From the NCBI RefSeq assembly GCF_014397025.1, contig NZ_JACJUO010000001.1:854501-918500 (forward strand): 64,000 nucleotides of DNA, written 5' to 3'. Below are positions 48,229 through 57,301 of the stretch, piece after piece. The notes under the pieces are model-generated. The model ran no database searches. It saw only the letters and a list, made by a program, of their open reading frames with translations, and was not told the DNA's origin. The stretch's first letter is position 1. Each line of letters begins with the position of its first letter. Source of the stretch: Ochrobactrum sp. Marseille-Q0166 (GTDB lineage Bacteria; Pseudomonadota; Alphaproteobacteria; Rhizobiales; Rhizobiaceae). A program made the translations under genes and the position numbers.

Positions 48229-49188
48229 TCAGTAGTTTTTCCGCAAATCCATACCCGCGTAAAGCGAGGCAACTTCTTCGCCATAACCGTTGAATGGCAA
48301 GGTCGGGCGACGACTGGCGCTGAAAAAGCTGCCTTCGCCAATCCGGCGTTCGGTGGCTTGGGACCAGCGAGGATGGTCGACGTCGGGGTTTACATTGGCA
48401 TAGAAGCCATATTCGTTTGCGGCCTGCTGCTGCCATGATGTGGGCGGTTGCTTTTCCACGAAACTGATCCTGGTGATCGATTTTATGCCCTTGAACCCAT
48501 ATTTCCACGGAGCAACCAGCCGGATGGGTGCGCCATTGGCATTGGGAAGTGTTTCACCATAAAGGCCCACCGAGAGGATCGTCAGCGGATGCATCGCTTC
48601 GTCAAGGCGCAAGCCTTCGACATAGGGCCAGTTCAAAGCCTGAAACAAGCCATTTTGCCCGGGCATTTCTTCTGGCCGTACGACACCGGTAAACGCAATA
48701 TATTTGGCTGATCCCAGCGGTTCGACCTGTTTGAGCAGGCTTGCAAGGGGAAAGCCGATCCATGGAATAACCATCGACCACGCTTCGACACAGCGCATCC
48801 GATAGATACGCTCTTCAAGCGGCATCTTTGCGATCAGTTCCCGGATGTCGAATTCTTTGGGCTGTTTGACCAGTCCATCGACTTTTAATCTCCAGGGCAA
48901 TGGTTTGAAGCTGCCTGAGTTGGCGGCAGGATCACTCTTGTCCGTACCGAATTCATAAAAATTATTATAGGTCGTGACAGAATCTTTGGGCGTCAGCTTC
49001 TCATCGACTTTATAGGCGGAAGCGGTGGCTTTGAGCGGCTCGGCAACCGCACCCGATGCAAAGCCTGTCGCAGCAATTGCACCCGCACCAATCAAAAAAT
49101 CACGCCGACGCAAATAAAGATTTTTTGGCGTCACATCGCCAGAATTAAGGCGGGCAGACGAAAAACGGCCAGGCTTGAAGCTATTCAT
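48229..49188 (-). CDS. msrP: periplasmic methionine sulfoxide reductase catalytic subunit
   Basis: A 319-residue molybdoenzyme of the sulfite-oxidase family that repairs oxidised methionines in periplasmic proteins. A twin-arginine signal is clear ([20 protein letters not shown]). The molybdenum-ligand Cys is in [19 protein letters not shown], and the substrate pocket region [20 protein letters not shown] is intact. ATG 49188 has GAGG nine bases upstream; longer starts are rejected. It is transcribed with msrQ. Confidence 0.95.
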   Translation of the reverse strand: MNSFKPGRFSSARLNSGDVTPKNLYLRRRDFLIGAGAIAATGFASGAVAEPLKATASAYKVDEKLTPKDSVTTYNNFYEFGTDKSDPAANSGSFKPLPWRLKVDGLVKQPKEFDIRELIAKMPLEERIYRMRCVEAWSMVIPWIGFPLASLLKQVEPLGSAKYIAFTGVVRPEEMPGQNGLFQALNWPYVEGLRLDEAMHPLTILSVGLYGETLPNANGAPIRLVAPWKYGFKGIKSITRISFVEKQPPTSWQQQAANEYGFYANVNPDVDHPRWSQATERRIGEGSFFSASRRPTLPFNGYGEEVASLYAGMDLRKNY

Positions 49189-49309
49189 GTCGGAATCCTC
49201 TGTGCCCACTGGTTTTTTCACGCAGGCCAATTGTCGCGCTAAACACGTCAAAAGAATGATTTTTTTGCTACTCGATTATGGTTCACGTGTTGTTGATGTA
49301 TAAATTAAC

Positions 49310-49326
49310 TGTAACACGAATGTAAC
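49310..49326. promoter_or_regulatory. direct repeat TGTAAC spaced by 11 bases
   Basis: TGTAAC at 49310-49315 recurs at 49321-49326, one helical turn apart, the arrangement bound by OmpR/PhoB-type regulators. It lies between msrP (starting leftwards at 49188) and the exported hydrolase (starting at 49473). It is a candidate site only; a two-component control of msrPQ is known in E. coli (HprSR), but the box differs. Confidence 0.35.
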
Positions 49327-49472
49327 AGTCGGTAAGTTTTAGTGTTTTTGTCATATTCTTGCTGAATCTGTGTTGTTAACAGCACCACATTGATCAAACT
49401 GGCACGGGTCTTAGCCAGGCCCGGGGGGCTGCCTTAAAACCTTCGTTAACATATAAGTGGCAAGTTGAGCTT

Positions 49473-50360
49473 ATGGTAAAGAAGATGTTTATAGCCGCCA
49501 TGCTGATGGCGCTTGCAGCAACCACGACCACTGCATTTGCAGAGGGAGAGCTTATGCCTGTGAAGGTTGTAAGCAAATCGCAGGGCATGGCGCTGAACGG
49601 CATTTCTGCGTCGATGAAAGATGAAACAGGCGCTCCCCGGCTCGGTGAGGGCGTAACGATGCGTGAAAAGAAAATGAATGTCGAAACAACCCCGGAGCAG
49701 AATTTTTCGCGTAGCAAGCGGTTTATCTATCGTTTCTACAAGCCGGAGAATGCCTCCAATGAGCTGATTGTTCTGTTGCATGGCTCGGGCGGCAATGAAG
49801 CCAGCCTCGTGCCGATGGCGTCGAAAATCTGGCCGCGTGCCACACTTCTGGGTGTTCGCGGGCGCGTTATGCAGGATGGTGGCACGCGTTGGTACAAACG
49901 CATCACGCCGGTCAAGTTCGATCAGAAAGATGTGAAGCTTGAAGCCAATGCATTCGTGACGTTCCTCACCCGTCTTTCTGACGAGAAGGACCTTGATCTG
50001 CCACATGCGACATTTGTTGGCTATTCCAATGGTGCAAATCTGTTGGCGGCAACGATGATGTTGCATCCGGATCTGGTCAAGCGTGCAGTGCTGATGCGCT
50101 CGATGCCTGTTCTTGATAATGTCCCGGTTGCAAATCTAGGTAAGACACGAGTGCTGACGATTACGGGTCAGGAAGACAAGCTCTATTCGCCATTTGCACC
50201 AGCACTGTCAGCGCTGTTGCGCTCCGGTGGAGCGAAGGTTGATGCACGCACCATTGAAGCGGATCATATGCTTGGTGAAAAAGATGCCTCAGCCATCAGT
50301 CAGTGGGTCGCTTCGCTCGGTCCAGATGGCGGGCCGACCGTGACGATGAAAGCCAAGTGA
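49473..50360 (+). CDS. exported alpha/beta-hydrolase (phospholipase/carboxylesterase family)
   Basis: A 295-residue protein with a signal peptide (FIAAMLMALAATTTTAFAEG). The serine hydrolase parts are LIVLLHGSGGNEASL (oxyanion region), GYSNGANLLAA (nucleophile Ser), GQEDKLYSP (Asp) and IEADHMLGEKD (His). It belongs to the Abhydrolase_2 (phospholipase/carboxylesterase) group. Before the core lies an extra N-terminal stretch of about 80 residues. Substrate unknown. Confidence 0.87.
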   Translation: MVKKMFIAAMLMALAATTTTAFAEGELMPVKVVSKSQGMALNGISASMKDETGAPRLGEGVTMREKKMNVETTPEQNFSRSKRFIYRFYKPENASNELIVLLHGSGGNEASLVPMASKIWPRATLLGVRGRVMQDGGTRWYKRITPVKFDQKDVKLEANAFVTFLTRLSDEKDLDLPHATFVGYSNGANLLAATMMLHPDLVKRAVLMRSMPVLDNVPVANLGKTRVLTITGQEDKLYSPFAPALSALLRSGGAKVDARTIEADHMLGEKDASAISQWVASLGPDGGPTVTMKAK

Positions 50361-50361
50361 T

Positions 50362-50386
50362 AAAAAGGCCCCAATCGGGGCCTTTC
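50362..50386. terminator. terminator between the hydrolase and WD40 genes
   Basis: The stem AAAGGCCCC-AAT-CGGGGCCTTT is best read leftwards, where a T run follows; it ends the WD40 gene and may also end the hydrolase transcript. Confidence 0.75.
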
Positions 50387-50401
50387 ACTTAACAAGCCTG
50401 T

Positions 50402-51379
50402 TCAGGTGGTCGTCATGTCTATCACGCCGCAATCGCCGGTTTCAGAGCCGAATGCCAGACGTGTGCCCTGATCGTCCCAGCCCATGCTGGTGATTGCGCT
50501 TTTACCGCCACGACGAAGCAGCACTTCTTTCTGGTCGGCAAACCGTACCAGAAGCACCATACCGTCATTATAGCCGATCGCTGCAATTTCTTCGAGCGGA
50601 TGGCAGGCAACGGATGTTACCATGCTGTCGCCGCGCAAGCCCAGTTCAAGCGGCGCTTTGCCCATAGGGCCATCCTTACCCGAAAATGGCCAGACAATCG
50701 CAGCCGGTGCGCCGGAGGTTGCCAGCCACTTGGCCTTGACACTCCAGGACCAGTCTTTGACCTTTGCCGGATAGCCGGTCATGCGCATGTGCTTGGCATC
50801 TTCCAGACGCCAGCCATGCAGGGCATTTTCCTGCATGGACGTAATCAGAAAACGATTGTCGGGCGAGAAGACGACACCGATATGGGCGCCTTTCCACTCA
50901 AGCTCCACAGGCTTTGCTTCGGTCCCCGGCCAGATCAGTGTCGCGCCATTATAGCGCGCGATCGCGAGACGCTGACCTTTTGGCGCAAAAGCTATGCCTT
51001 CAACGCTGCGTTCCTGCTGATATTCCTCAATCTTGCCATTGGATGAGCGGAACCAGGCCGAACGGCCAGACGCAAATGCGACGCTGCCGCTTGGTCCACT
51101 TGCAACAGCGGTCATCCATTTGCGCGGAACTTTGGCAAGTTCGGTGACGCTGCCATCTGTGGCAGTCTGACAAACGCGACCATCTTCGCCGCCGGTCAGC
51201 AGTGCTTTACCGTCGAAGGTCAGGGTTGCACTGAGAAGTCCGTCATGGGCCGTGCTGGTCTGGTGACCATTGTCCAGCCGATGGATCGTACCATCAGCCA
51301 GCGCGAAAAAGGGAATACCCTTGATAAAACGGGCATAGAGACAGTGACCATCAAGGTCGAGTGGGGCAACTGTAGGCAT
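50402..51379 (-). CDS. WD40 repeat protein
   Basis: A 325-residue protein made of about seven WD40-like repeats (for example GLLSATLTFDGKALLTGGEDG; GVVFSPDNRFLITSM; VACHPLEEIAAIGYNDGMV; TSMGWDDQGTRLAFGSETGD). It has no signal peptide. Its start lies 12 bases after the CobW-type GTPase gene, so the two form a transcription unit. The same pairing is familiar in Rhizobiales; the WD40 protein may be a scaffold for a metallochaperone target, which is an inference. Confidence 0.88.
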   Translation of the reverse strand: MPTVAPLDLDGHCLYARFIKGIPFFALADGTIHRLDNGHQTSTAHDGLLSATLTFDGKALLTGGEDGRVCQTATDGSVTELAKVPRKWMTAVASGPSGSVAFASGRSAWFRSSNGKIEEYQQERSVEGIAFAPKGQRLAIARYNGATLIWPGTEAKPVELEWKGAHIGVVFSPDNRFLITSMQENALHGWRLEDAKHMRMTGYPAKVKDWSWSVKAKWLATSGAPAAIVWPFSGKDGPMGKAPLELGLRGDSMVTSVACHPLEEIAAIGYNDGMVLLVRFADQKEVLLRRGGKSAITSMGWDDQGTRLAFGSETGDCGVIDMTTT

Positions 51380-51391
51380 CAGTGTCCAATT

Positions 51392-52567
51392 TTACTGTGA
51401 TTGACAGTTTTCAAAACCGGCTTTGAGTTCAGCTGAATCAAGCTGACGTCCGATGAAGACAAGACGGCTTTCATGCTTTTCTTCCGGCTTCCATGCGCGC
51501 TGGTGGTCACCTTCGATGATCATGTGAACGCCCTGAACCACATAGCGGTCAGGATCGTCCTTGAATGCAATGATGCCCTTGAGACGCAAAATGTTTGGAC
51601 CTTGCGTCTGGGTAACATTCTGAATCCATGGGAAGAATTTAGCCGGATCGATCTCGCCAGCGCGCAACGACACCGAAGTAACGGTCACATCATGAATCGG
51701 CGAGGCATGGTCATGGTGATGATGGTCGTGCCCATGGTCGTGGTTGCAGTCGGGGCCGCAGCTATGGTCATGATCATGGTGGTGATGGTGATCGTGCCCA
51801 TGATGATGGTGATGATCATGTCCGTGATCGTGGTCACAATCAGGGCCACACACATGATCCGGATGGTCATGGTCGAGGAAATGCGGATCGTTTTCAAGCG
51901 CACGCTTGAGATCGAAAGCGCCGCGATTCAACACGCGATCCAGAGGAATTGCCGAGCGTTCCGTGCGGTGAATGATGGCGTGCGGATTAATGGCGCGAAC
52001 AGTCGCTTCAACACTGGCCAGTTCTTCCGGTGTCACCAGATCGGTCTTGTTGATCAGCACCACATCGGCAAATGCAATCTGGTCTTCTGCTTCGCGGCTG
52101 TCTTTCAGACGCAGCGGAAGGTGCTTGGCATCAACGAGCGCTACAACAGCATCAAGAACCGTTTTGGCACGCACATCGTCATCCATGAAGAATGTCTGTG
52201 CAACAGGGACCGGATCGGCAAGGCCAGTGGTTTCAACGATGATCGCATCGAAGCGGCCCGGGCGGCGCATCAACCCCTGCACAACGCGAATCAAATCGCC
52301 GCGCACGGTGCAGCAGATGCAGCCATTGTTCATTTCATAGATTTCTTCGTCTGACTCAACAATCAGATCATTGTCGATGCCGATTTCGCCGAATTCGTTG
52401 ACAATGACAGCATAACGCTTGCCGTGATTTTCGGTGAGGATGCGGTTGAGAAGCGTCGTTTTACCCGATCCAAGATATCCGGTCAGAACGGTAACAGGGA
52501 TACGACCAGCCTCTGTGCCAGCGTCTGTGGTTGACTTATCCTCAGTATGGGCTTCAGCCTGGCTCAT
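51392..52567 (-). CDS. CobW/COG0523-family GTPase with a His-rich metal-binding stretch
   Basis: A 391-residue metallochaperone GTPase. G motifs are [13 protein letters not shown], the metal motif [10 protein letters not shown] (CXCC), ETTGLADP and NKTDLV. Between about residues 230 and 290 lies a His-rich insertion with two CGPDC-type pairs and many HDHxH repeats, which points to zinc. The C-terminal CobW_C domain follows. ATG 52567 has AGAGG eight bases upstream. A probable Zur box lies 109 bases upstream, so zinc starvation likely induces this gene with the WD40 gene. Confidence 0.94.
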   Translation of the reverse strand: MSQAEAHTEDKSTTDAGTEAGRIPVTVLTGYLGSGKTTLLNRILTENHGKRYAVIVNEFGEIGIDNDLIVESDEEIYEMNNGCICCTVRGDLIRVVQGLMRRPGRFDAIIVETTGLADPVPVAQTFFMDDDVRAKTVLDAVVALVDAKHLPLRLKDSREAEDQIAFADVVLINKTDLVTPEELASVEATVRAINPHAIIHRTERSAIPLDRVLNRGAFDLKRALENDPHFLDHDHPDHVCGPDCDHDHGHDHHHHHGHDHHHHHDHDHSCGPDCNHDHGHDHHHHDHASPIHDVTVTSVSLRAGEIDPAKFFPWIQNVTQTQGPNILRLKGIIAFKDDPDRYVVQGVHMIIEGDHQRAWKPEEKHESRLVFIGRQLDSAELKAGFENCQSQ

Positions 52568-52676
52568 TTTCATGCCTCTTGAGTTGCGGCCTTGCTGGGC
52601 GCGTGCAAACGCGCACCATAAAGGCGTCAGATCGGGTATCTCATATAGGGGAAGGTGCTCGGGAATGCTATATGCA

Positions 52677-52693
52677 ATGCTATATTATAACAT
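52677..52693. promoter_or_regulatory. probable Zur box
   Basis: The sequence ATGCTATATTATAACAT is a near-perfect 17-base palindrome with one mismatched pair, matching the ATGTTATAnTATAACAT-like zinc uptake regulator sites of alphaproteobacteria. A partial repeat (AATGCTATAT) lies just to its left. It is placed to control the CobW-type gene, which carries a zinc-binding stretch. Confidence 0.65.
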
Positions 52694-52702
52694 CGGCTTC
52701 AA

Positions 52703-53479
52703 TCACGTTGTTGCCATCTCTTCCGGTTTAAAGCGCTTAAGGTCAAACTGGTCCACATCTTTCAGCAGGTCAATGAAACCCGCGACAGCATGTGCAAGAA
52801 TTTTCTCACCTGCTTCAGCCGTTGCGGCGGCCGCATTCCCTGCCACACCGTCAGCGTTCAGATCATGCATTTTCCAGCCGAAAGCGTGAGGGCCATAGGC
52901 GCGTAAATATTTGAACTCTTTTGCGAAAGCTGACTGTTTGCTCGGAAAGTTTGCAGCCTTCGACATGTCAACCAGATCAGGGCGCAGCGCGAGCATGACC
53001 GACGTTTCGATAAATCCACCATGAATATCGAGCGACTTGTCTTCCGGAGTAATCAATCCTTCCGGTAGACCGAAACGGGTCCAGCTTGTCGCCACCGCCA
53101 GCATATCAAGGCGCGTGCGAAGCTCGGTCGCAACGATGGTCATCAGCGGTGAGTTGCCACCGTGGGCATTGAGCATCACCAGTTTGCGAATGCCACCTGC
53201 ATGAAGGTTTTCACCCATTCCGATCCATTGATTGACGGCTTCCGAGAAAGCAAGGCTTTGGGTGCCCTCGACGTCCATGTGCTCAATGGAATAGCCGACC
53301 GGCTGGGCCGGCAGAAAGTTGACGTTGAGATCAGATGGCAATGCTTCGTTGACGCGTGCGACTATGCCTTCAGCGATGATCGTGTCTGTTTCAAATGGCA
53401 GATGAGGGCCATGCTGCTCATGCGCACCGAGTGGCAGGACGACAATCATATTGCTGTTCTGGTCGCGCAGGTCGGTCAT
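52703..53479 (-). CDS. creatininase-family amidohydrolase
   Basis: A 258-residue metal-dependent amidohydrolase of the creatininase/MftE group. The metal-binding motifs are LPLGAHEQHGPHLPFETDT and LNAHGGNSPL, with further ligands in DIHGGFIETSV. ATG 53479 has GGAG at a good distance; longer frames are rejected. The substrate is not known (creatinine amidohydrolase, cyclic amide or formamide hydrolysis occur in this family). It is read away from the MarR gene. Confidence 0.88.
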   Translation of the reverse strand: MTDLRDQNSNMIVVLPLGAHEQHGPHLPFETDTIIAEGIVARVNEALPSDLNVNFLPAQPVGYSIEHMDVEGTQSLAFSEAVNQWIGMGENLHAGGIRKLVMLNAHGGNSPLMTIVATELRTRLDMLAVATSWTRFGLPEGLITPEDKSLDIHGGFIETSVMLALRPDLVDMSKAANFPSKQSAFAKEFKYLRAYGPHAFGWKMHDLNADGVAGNAAAATAEAGEKILAHAVAGFIDLLKDVDQFDLKRFKPEEMATT

Positions 53480-53734
53480 GCTGGTCTCCATGCTGATTAT
53501 GCCTAAATTATTGTTCTCAAGCGTAATGATGATCGAATAAAACAGCAACCGTTTGTCTGTTTCCGACATTCGCGCCCTGCACATATCGAAGATATTTCAT
53601 GTTCACTGCGGCAAATTTACTTTGTGGCTGCAATGTCTACATTAACCTGTTGCTGGTGCTTGCAGCTTCATACGGCAGACAATATCCTGCTATAGGCTGC
53701 ACTTTATTAGTTTATGGCCAATGGTGAGGTCGCG

Positions 53735-54226
53735 ATGAGTAAGGACAAAAAGGCAGAGACGCTTTACCGGCTGCAATCGGTAGCGCGTCTCACAAGAACC
53801 GTGCTTGCCACACGTCTGCTCGAACTGGGTCTTTATGCCGGTCAGGATGCGGTAATGCTGCAGCTTGCATCAGAAGATGGTTTGCCGCCAGGCATTCTGG
53901 CTCAGCGCCTTGGTGTTCGCCCGCCGACCGTTACCAAGACCATCACGCGACTGCAAACGCAGGGCTTCGTCACAAAAAAGGCTTCAGAGACGGATCAGCG
54001 TCAATCGCATGTTTTTCTTACGCCGCAGGGCGTGGAGGCGATCAAGATTATCGAGAAGTCTATTCGCAAGACTGAAAAAGACATGCTCAAAGGCCTGGAT
54101 AAAAAAGAGCGCAAGGCATTTCTCAAAATGCTCACCCGTCTGGAAAATAACCTGACGGCTCGTGGCGCGGCCCGCATGTCTGACGCGTTGGACAAGGAAG
54201 TTATTGAGGATGAAGATGTGGAATGA
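53735..54226 (+). CDS. MarR-family transcriptional regulator
   Basis: A 163-residue winged HTH protein. The recognition helix region is LAQRLGVRPPTVTKTITRLQ, followed by the wing SETDQRQSHVFLTPQG. ATG 53735 has GAGG at a good distance, so it is preferred over the ATG at 53714. It diverges from the creatininase-family gene, which may be its target; that is inferred from position. Confidence 0.9.
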   Translation: MSKDKKAETLYRLQSVARLTRTVLATRLLELGLYAGQDAVMLQLASEDGLPPGILAQRLGVRPPTVTKTITRLQTQGFVTKKASETDQRQSHVFLTPQGVEAIKIIEKSIRKTEKDMLKGLDKKERKAFLKMLTRLENNLTARGAARMSDALDKEVIEDEDVE

Positions 54227-54288
54227 GCGCAAGGCCATAAAAGCCGCGCTGAAAAAACTTTCAATTCAATGATTGCAATGGCATAACC

Positions 54289-54330
54289 AATTGAAATGGG
54301 ATTGCCGCTTCTTTAATTGAAATGATTTGA
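54289..54330. promoter_or_regulatory. direct repeat upstream of the LacI-type gene
   Basis: AATTGAAATGGGATT (54289) and AATTGAAATGATTTG (54315) are repeated 26 bases apart, with a further related copy in reverse near 54260. They precede the regulator by about 50 bases and could be its own operator. Confidence 0.3.
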
Positions 54331-54376
54331 AGCCTTTCCTGTTGTGATTGATGCAAGATCATTTCGGGGAGGCGAT

Positions 54377-55396
54377 TTGGCTCAGAAAATCAAGCTATCG
54401 ACCATCGCAGATGCGCTTGGTGTTTCGACGGCCACGGTTTCGCTGGCATTGCGTGACAGTCCGCTTGTTGCCGACCAGACCCGTGACAAGATCAAGGAAC
54501 ATGCCCGCGCTATCGGTTATATTTATAATCGGCGTGCGGCTAGTCTGCGTACTTCGCGCTCAGGCATTGTGGGCGTTGTGGTTCATGATATCATGAACCC
54601 GTTCTTCGCCGAGATTTTGCGGTCGATTGAAACGGAACTGGACCGTTCGCGCCAGACATTCATCCTGTCTAACCATTATGATCAGCTGGAAAAACAGCGC
54701 ACCTTTATGGATACGCTGTTACAGCTTGGTGCGGATGGTGTCATCATGTCACCAGCCATCGGTACGCCACCAGAGGACATTCAACTTGCCGAAGATAATG
54801 GCTTGCCGGTTGTGCTGATCGCGCGTGACGTTGAAGGCGTTCATGCGCCCGTTTTCCGCGGTGATGATGCCTATGGTATCGGCCTTGCAACCAACCATTT
54901 GATTTCGCTCGGGCATACCAGAATTGCCATGATCGGCGGCACGGATCAGACCTCAACAGGCCGTGATCGTTATCAGGGCTATTTGCAGGCGATGCAGAAA
55001 GCCGGACTCGAAGTAAAACCCGAATGGCGCATTGCAGGTCCGCGTACCAAGCAGGCCGGTTTTGAGGTTGCGCCGCAGTTTCTTGCACTCAAAGACAAAC
55101 CCACGGCGGCTGTATGCTGGAATGATTTGTCGGCCATTGGTCTGATGAACGGTATCGCGCGCGCGGGCCTTGTGCCGGGCGAAGATATTTCCGTCACCGG
55201 CTATGACGATCTGGAAGAAGCGGCCATTGCAACGCCCGCACTGACGACGGTTTGGAACGGCCAGCGCGAAGTCGGTCGCCGTGCTGCTCGCGCTCTTCTT
55301 GATCAGCTGAATGGCGTTGAGGTTTCGCACGATCAGGAACTGATCAAGCCGGAGCTGCATATCCGGCAATCGACATCCAAGCCTAAAAATCTCTGA
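54377..55396 (+). CDS. LacI-family transcriptional regulator
   Basis: A 339-residue regulator. The HTH is KLSTIADALGVSTATVSLAL, followed by the periplasmic-binding-protein-like effector domain (GIVGVVVHDIMNPFFAEILRS; GHTRIAMIGGTDQTSTGRDR). I set the start at TTG 54377, which is preceded by GGGGAGG and gives MAQKIKLSTIADALG; a GTG at 54344 is the alternative. The 2-hydroxyacid dehydrogenase gene lies 68 bases downstream and is a likely target. Confidence 0.92.
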   Translation: MAQKIKLSTIADALGVSTATVSLALRDSPLVADQTRDKIKEHARAIGYIYNRRAASLRTSRSGIVGVVVHDIMNPFFAEILRSIETELDRSRQTFILSNHYDQLEKQRTFMDTLLQLGADGVIMSPAIGTPPEDIQLAEDNGLPVVLIARDVEGVHAPVFRGDDAYGIGLATNHLISLGHTRIAMIGGTDQTSTGRDRYQGYLQAMQKAGLEVKPEWRIAGPRTKQAGFEVAPQFLALKDKPTAAVCWNDLSAIGLMNGIARAGLVPGEDISVTGYDDLEEAAIATPALTTVWNGQREVGRRAARALLDQLNGVEVSHDQELIKPELHIRQSTSKPKNL

Positions 55397-55464
55397 TCCC
55401 AAACACAATGAATGAACGATCTTTGATGGTTTGTTGAAGTCTGCATGAACATAAGGAAGCTGGC

Positions 55465-56433
55465 ATGAGTGAACGTGAAGCGACCATTCTGGTGCTTGGC
55501 AATTTCAACGAATATGCCGTGCAGCGGCTTTCGGACGAATTCCGGGTCAAGCGCGTTCCAAAAGGTGATGCAACATTGGTTGAACCAAGCTGGGCCAAAG
55601 ATGTTAAAGGCATCGCCAGTATGTCTACAGTCAATGCCGGACTGATCGACGCGCTGCCAAACCTTGAAATCATTGGTAATTTCGGGGTTGGCTATGATGC
55701 TGTTGATGCCAAGCATGCTGCAATCAAAGGCGTGATGGTCACCAATACACCAGATGTCCTGACCGATGAAGTGGCGGATACGACCATTGGCCTGCTGATC
55801 GATACTGTGCGTGAGTTGTCAAAATCGCAGGAGTTTTTGCGTTCTGGTGAGTGGGTTAAGCAGGGCCGGTATCCGCTTTCGAAATTGTCACTGCGCGGTC
55901 GCAAGGTTGGCATTTTCGGCCTTGGCCGTATTGGCAAAGCGGTCGCGCACCGCATTGAAGCATTTGGTCTACCGATTTCTTATCATAACCGCCGCAAAGC
56001 CGATGATGTGCATTATACCTATTATCCAAGCCTTCTTGAGCTTGCTAAAGCGGTTGATACGCTTATTCTGGTCGCACCCGGTGGCGCGGAAACTGAAAAG
56101 GCCGTCAATGCGGACGTACTTGACGCGCTCGGATCAGATGGCGTTCTGATTAATATTGGTCGTGGTTCTGTTGTTGACGAAGATGCTTTGGCGCTTGCTC
56201 TGAAGAATGGCACGATTGCTGCTGCTGGCCTTGATGTGTTTGCCAATGAGCCAAATGTGCCGCAGGCGCTTCTTGATGCGCCGAATACGGTTTTGTTGCC
56301 GCATATTGGCTCCGCATCGGAAAAGACACGTCAGGATATGGCCGATCTCGTCATCGACAACCTGATTTCATGGTTCGACAAAGGCGAAGCTCTGACGCCC
56401 GTGCCGGAAACCGTGCATTTGAAGAAGGTTTGA
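55465..56433 (+). CDS. 2-hydroxyacid dehydrogenase (glyoxylate/hydroxypyruvate reductase-like)
   Basis: A 322-residue D-2-hydroxyacid dehydrogenase. The NAD(P) motif is GIFGLGRIGKAVAHRIEAF; the catalytic Arg is in NIGRGSVVDEDAL, Glu in DVFANEPNVPQAL and His in TVLLPHIGSASEKTRQDM. It probably reduces glyoxylate, hydroxypyruvate or a related keto acid. It follows the LacI-type regulator on the same strand. Confidence 0.93.
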   Translation: MSEREATILVLGNFNEYAVQRLSDEFRVKRVPKGDATLVEPSWAKDVKGIASMSTVNAGLIDALPNLEIIGNFGVGYDAVDAKHAAIKGVMVTNTPDVLTDEVADTTIGLLIDTVRELSKSQEFLRSGEWVKQGRYPLSKLSLRGRKVGIFGLGRIGKAVAHRIEAFGLPISYHNRRKADDVHYTYYPSLLELAKAVDTLILVAPGGAETEKAVNADVLDALGSDGVLINIGRGSVVDEDALALALKNGTIAAAGLDVFANEPNVPQALLDAPNTVLLPHIGSASEKTRQDMADLVIDNLISWFDKGEALTPVPETVHLKKV

Positions 56434-56536
56434 TAAGGTCAGATTGCTGATCTGACTGAATTAGAGCGGCGCTCCAGCTTTTCGTATTTTAGGCATAGTC
56501 TTATAAACCCTCGTTTTATTCCAGTTCGATTATGCT

Positions 56537-57301
56537 CTATGCTGTGAGCTGCGCCTTGTGAGCACGCACAGCTTCACCAAAGGCTTCAAAAATCTTGCGT
56601 GAGGGCGCATCCGACTGAACCCAGTATTCCGGGTGCCACTGAACACCGACGACAAAACCCTTTGCATTTTTGACTGAGACGGCTTCAATCGTGCCGTCTT
56701 CTGCTGTGGCTTCAACAGCCAGGACGGGGGCAAGTTTATCGATGGCCTGACGATGAACTGAATTGACCTTGACGTCATCGGTTTTCAATATCTCCGCCAA
56801 ACACGAGTTCGGTGCGATCTTGATAGCATGCTGAATGGCAAAGCGTTCGGCCTGAATGTCCGACTCTGGTGCCCGGTGGTCCATACGGCCTTCCAGTTCC
56901 TGAATTTCGGTGGCCAGCGTGCCACCCAAAGCCACGTTCAGTTCCTGAATACCACGGCAAATCGCCAGAACGGGAATACCTTTATTGATTGCTGCACGGA
57001 TGAGGGGGAGCGATGTTGCATCGCGCGCATTATCATATGGCTCGAAAGCCGCACTTTGTTCGACGCCATAAAGCTCTGGATTTACGTTTGATTTCGCGCC
57101 AGTCACCAGCAAGCCATCCACGCCATCAAGAATAGCCTCAATGTCGATCTTGTCGCCAAAGCTTGGTACGAGAAGCGGCGTAACCTCTGCAACGTCAATG
57201 GCCGCAGCGAGATATTGTTCAGGGGCTGAATGCCAAATGTAGTTTTCAAATGGCTTCACATCGGTAGGGACAGCGATGAGGGGGCGGGTCTTTTGTGCCA
57301 T
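56537..57301 (-). CDS. gamma-glutamyl-gamma-aminobutyrate hydrolase family protein
   Basis: A 254-residue class I glutamine amidotransferase-like hydrolase (PuuD type). The nucleophile Cys is in PVLAICRGIQELNVALGG, and the His and Glu are in GVQWHPEYWVQSD. PuuD cleaves gamma-glutamyl-GABA in putrescine use; this protein may act on that or another gamma-glutamyl compound. It converges on the dehydrogenase gene. Confidence 0.9.
   Translation of the reverse strand: MAQKTRPLIAVPTDVKPFENYIWHSAPEQYLAAAIDVAEVTPLLVPSFGDKIDIEAILDGVDGLLVTGAKSNVNPELYGVEQSAAFEPYDNARDATSLPLIRAAINKGIPVLAICRGIQELNVALGGTLATEIQELEGRMDHRAPESDIQAERFAIQHAIKIAPNSCLAEILKTDDVKVNSVHRQAIDKLAPVLAVEATAEDGTIEAVSVKNAKGFVVGVQWHPEYWVQSDAPSRKIFEAFGEAVRAHKAQLTA

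Noticed and set aside
56461..56536. Possible further copy of the Rhizobiales repeat after the dehydrogenase
   Set aside because: It begins TTAGAGC and ends GCTCTATGC but the inner part does not match the other copies well enough.
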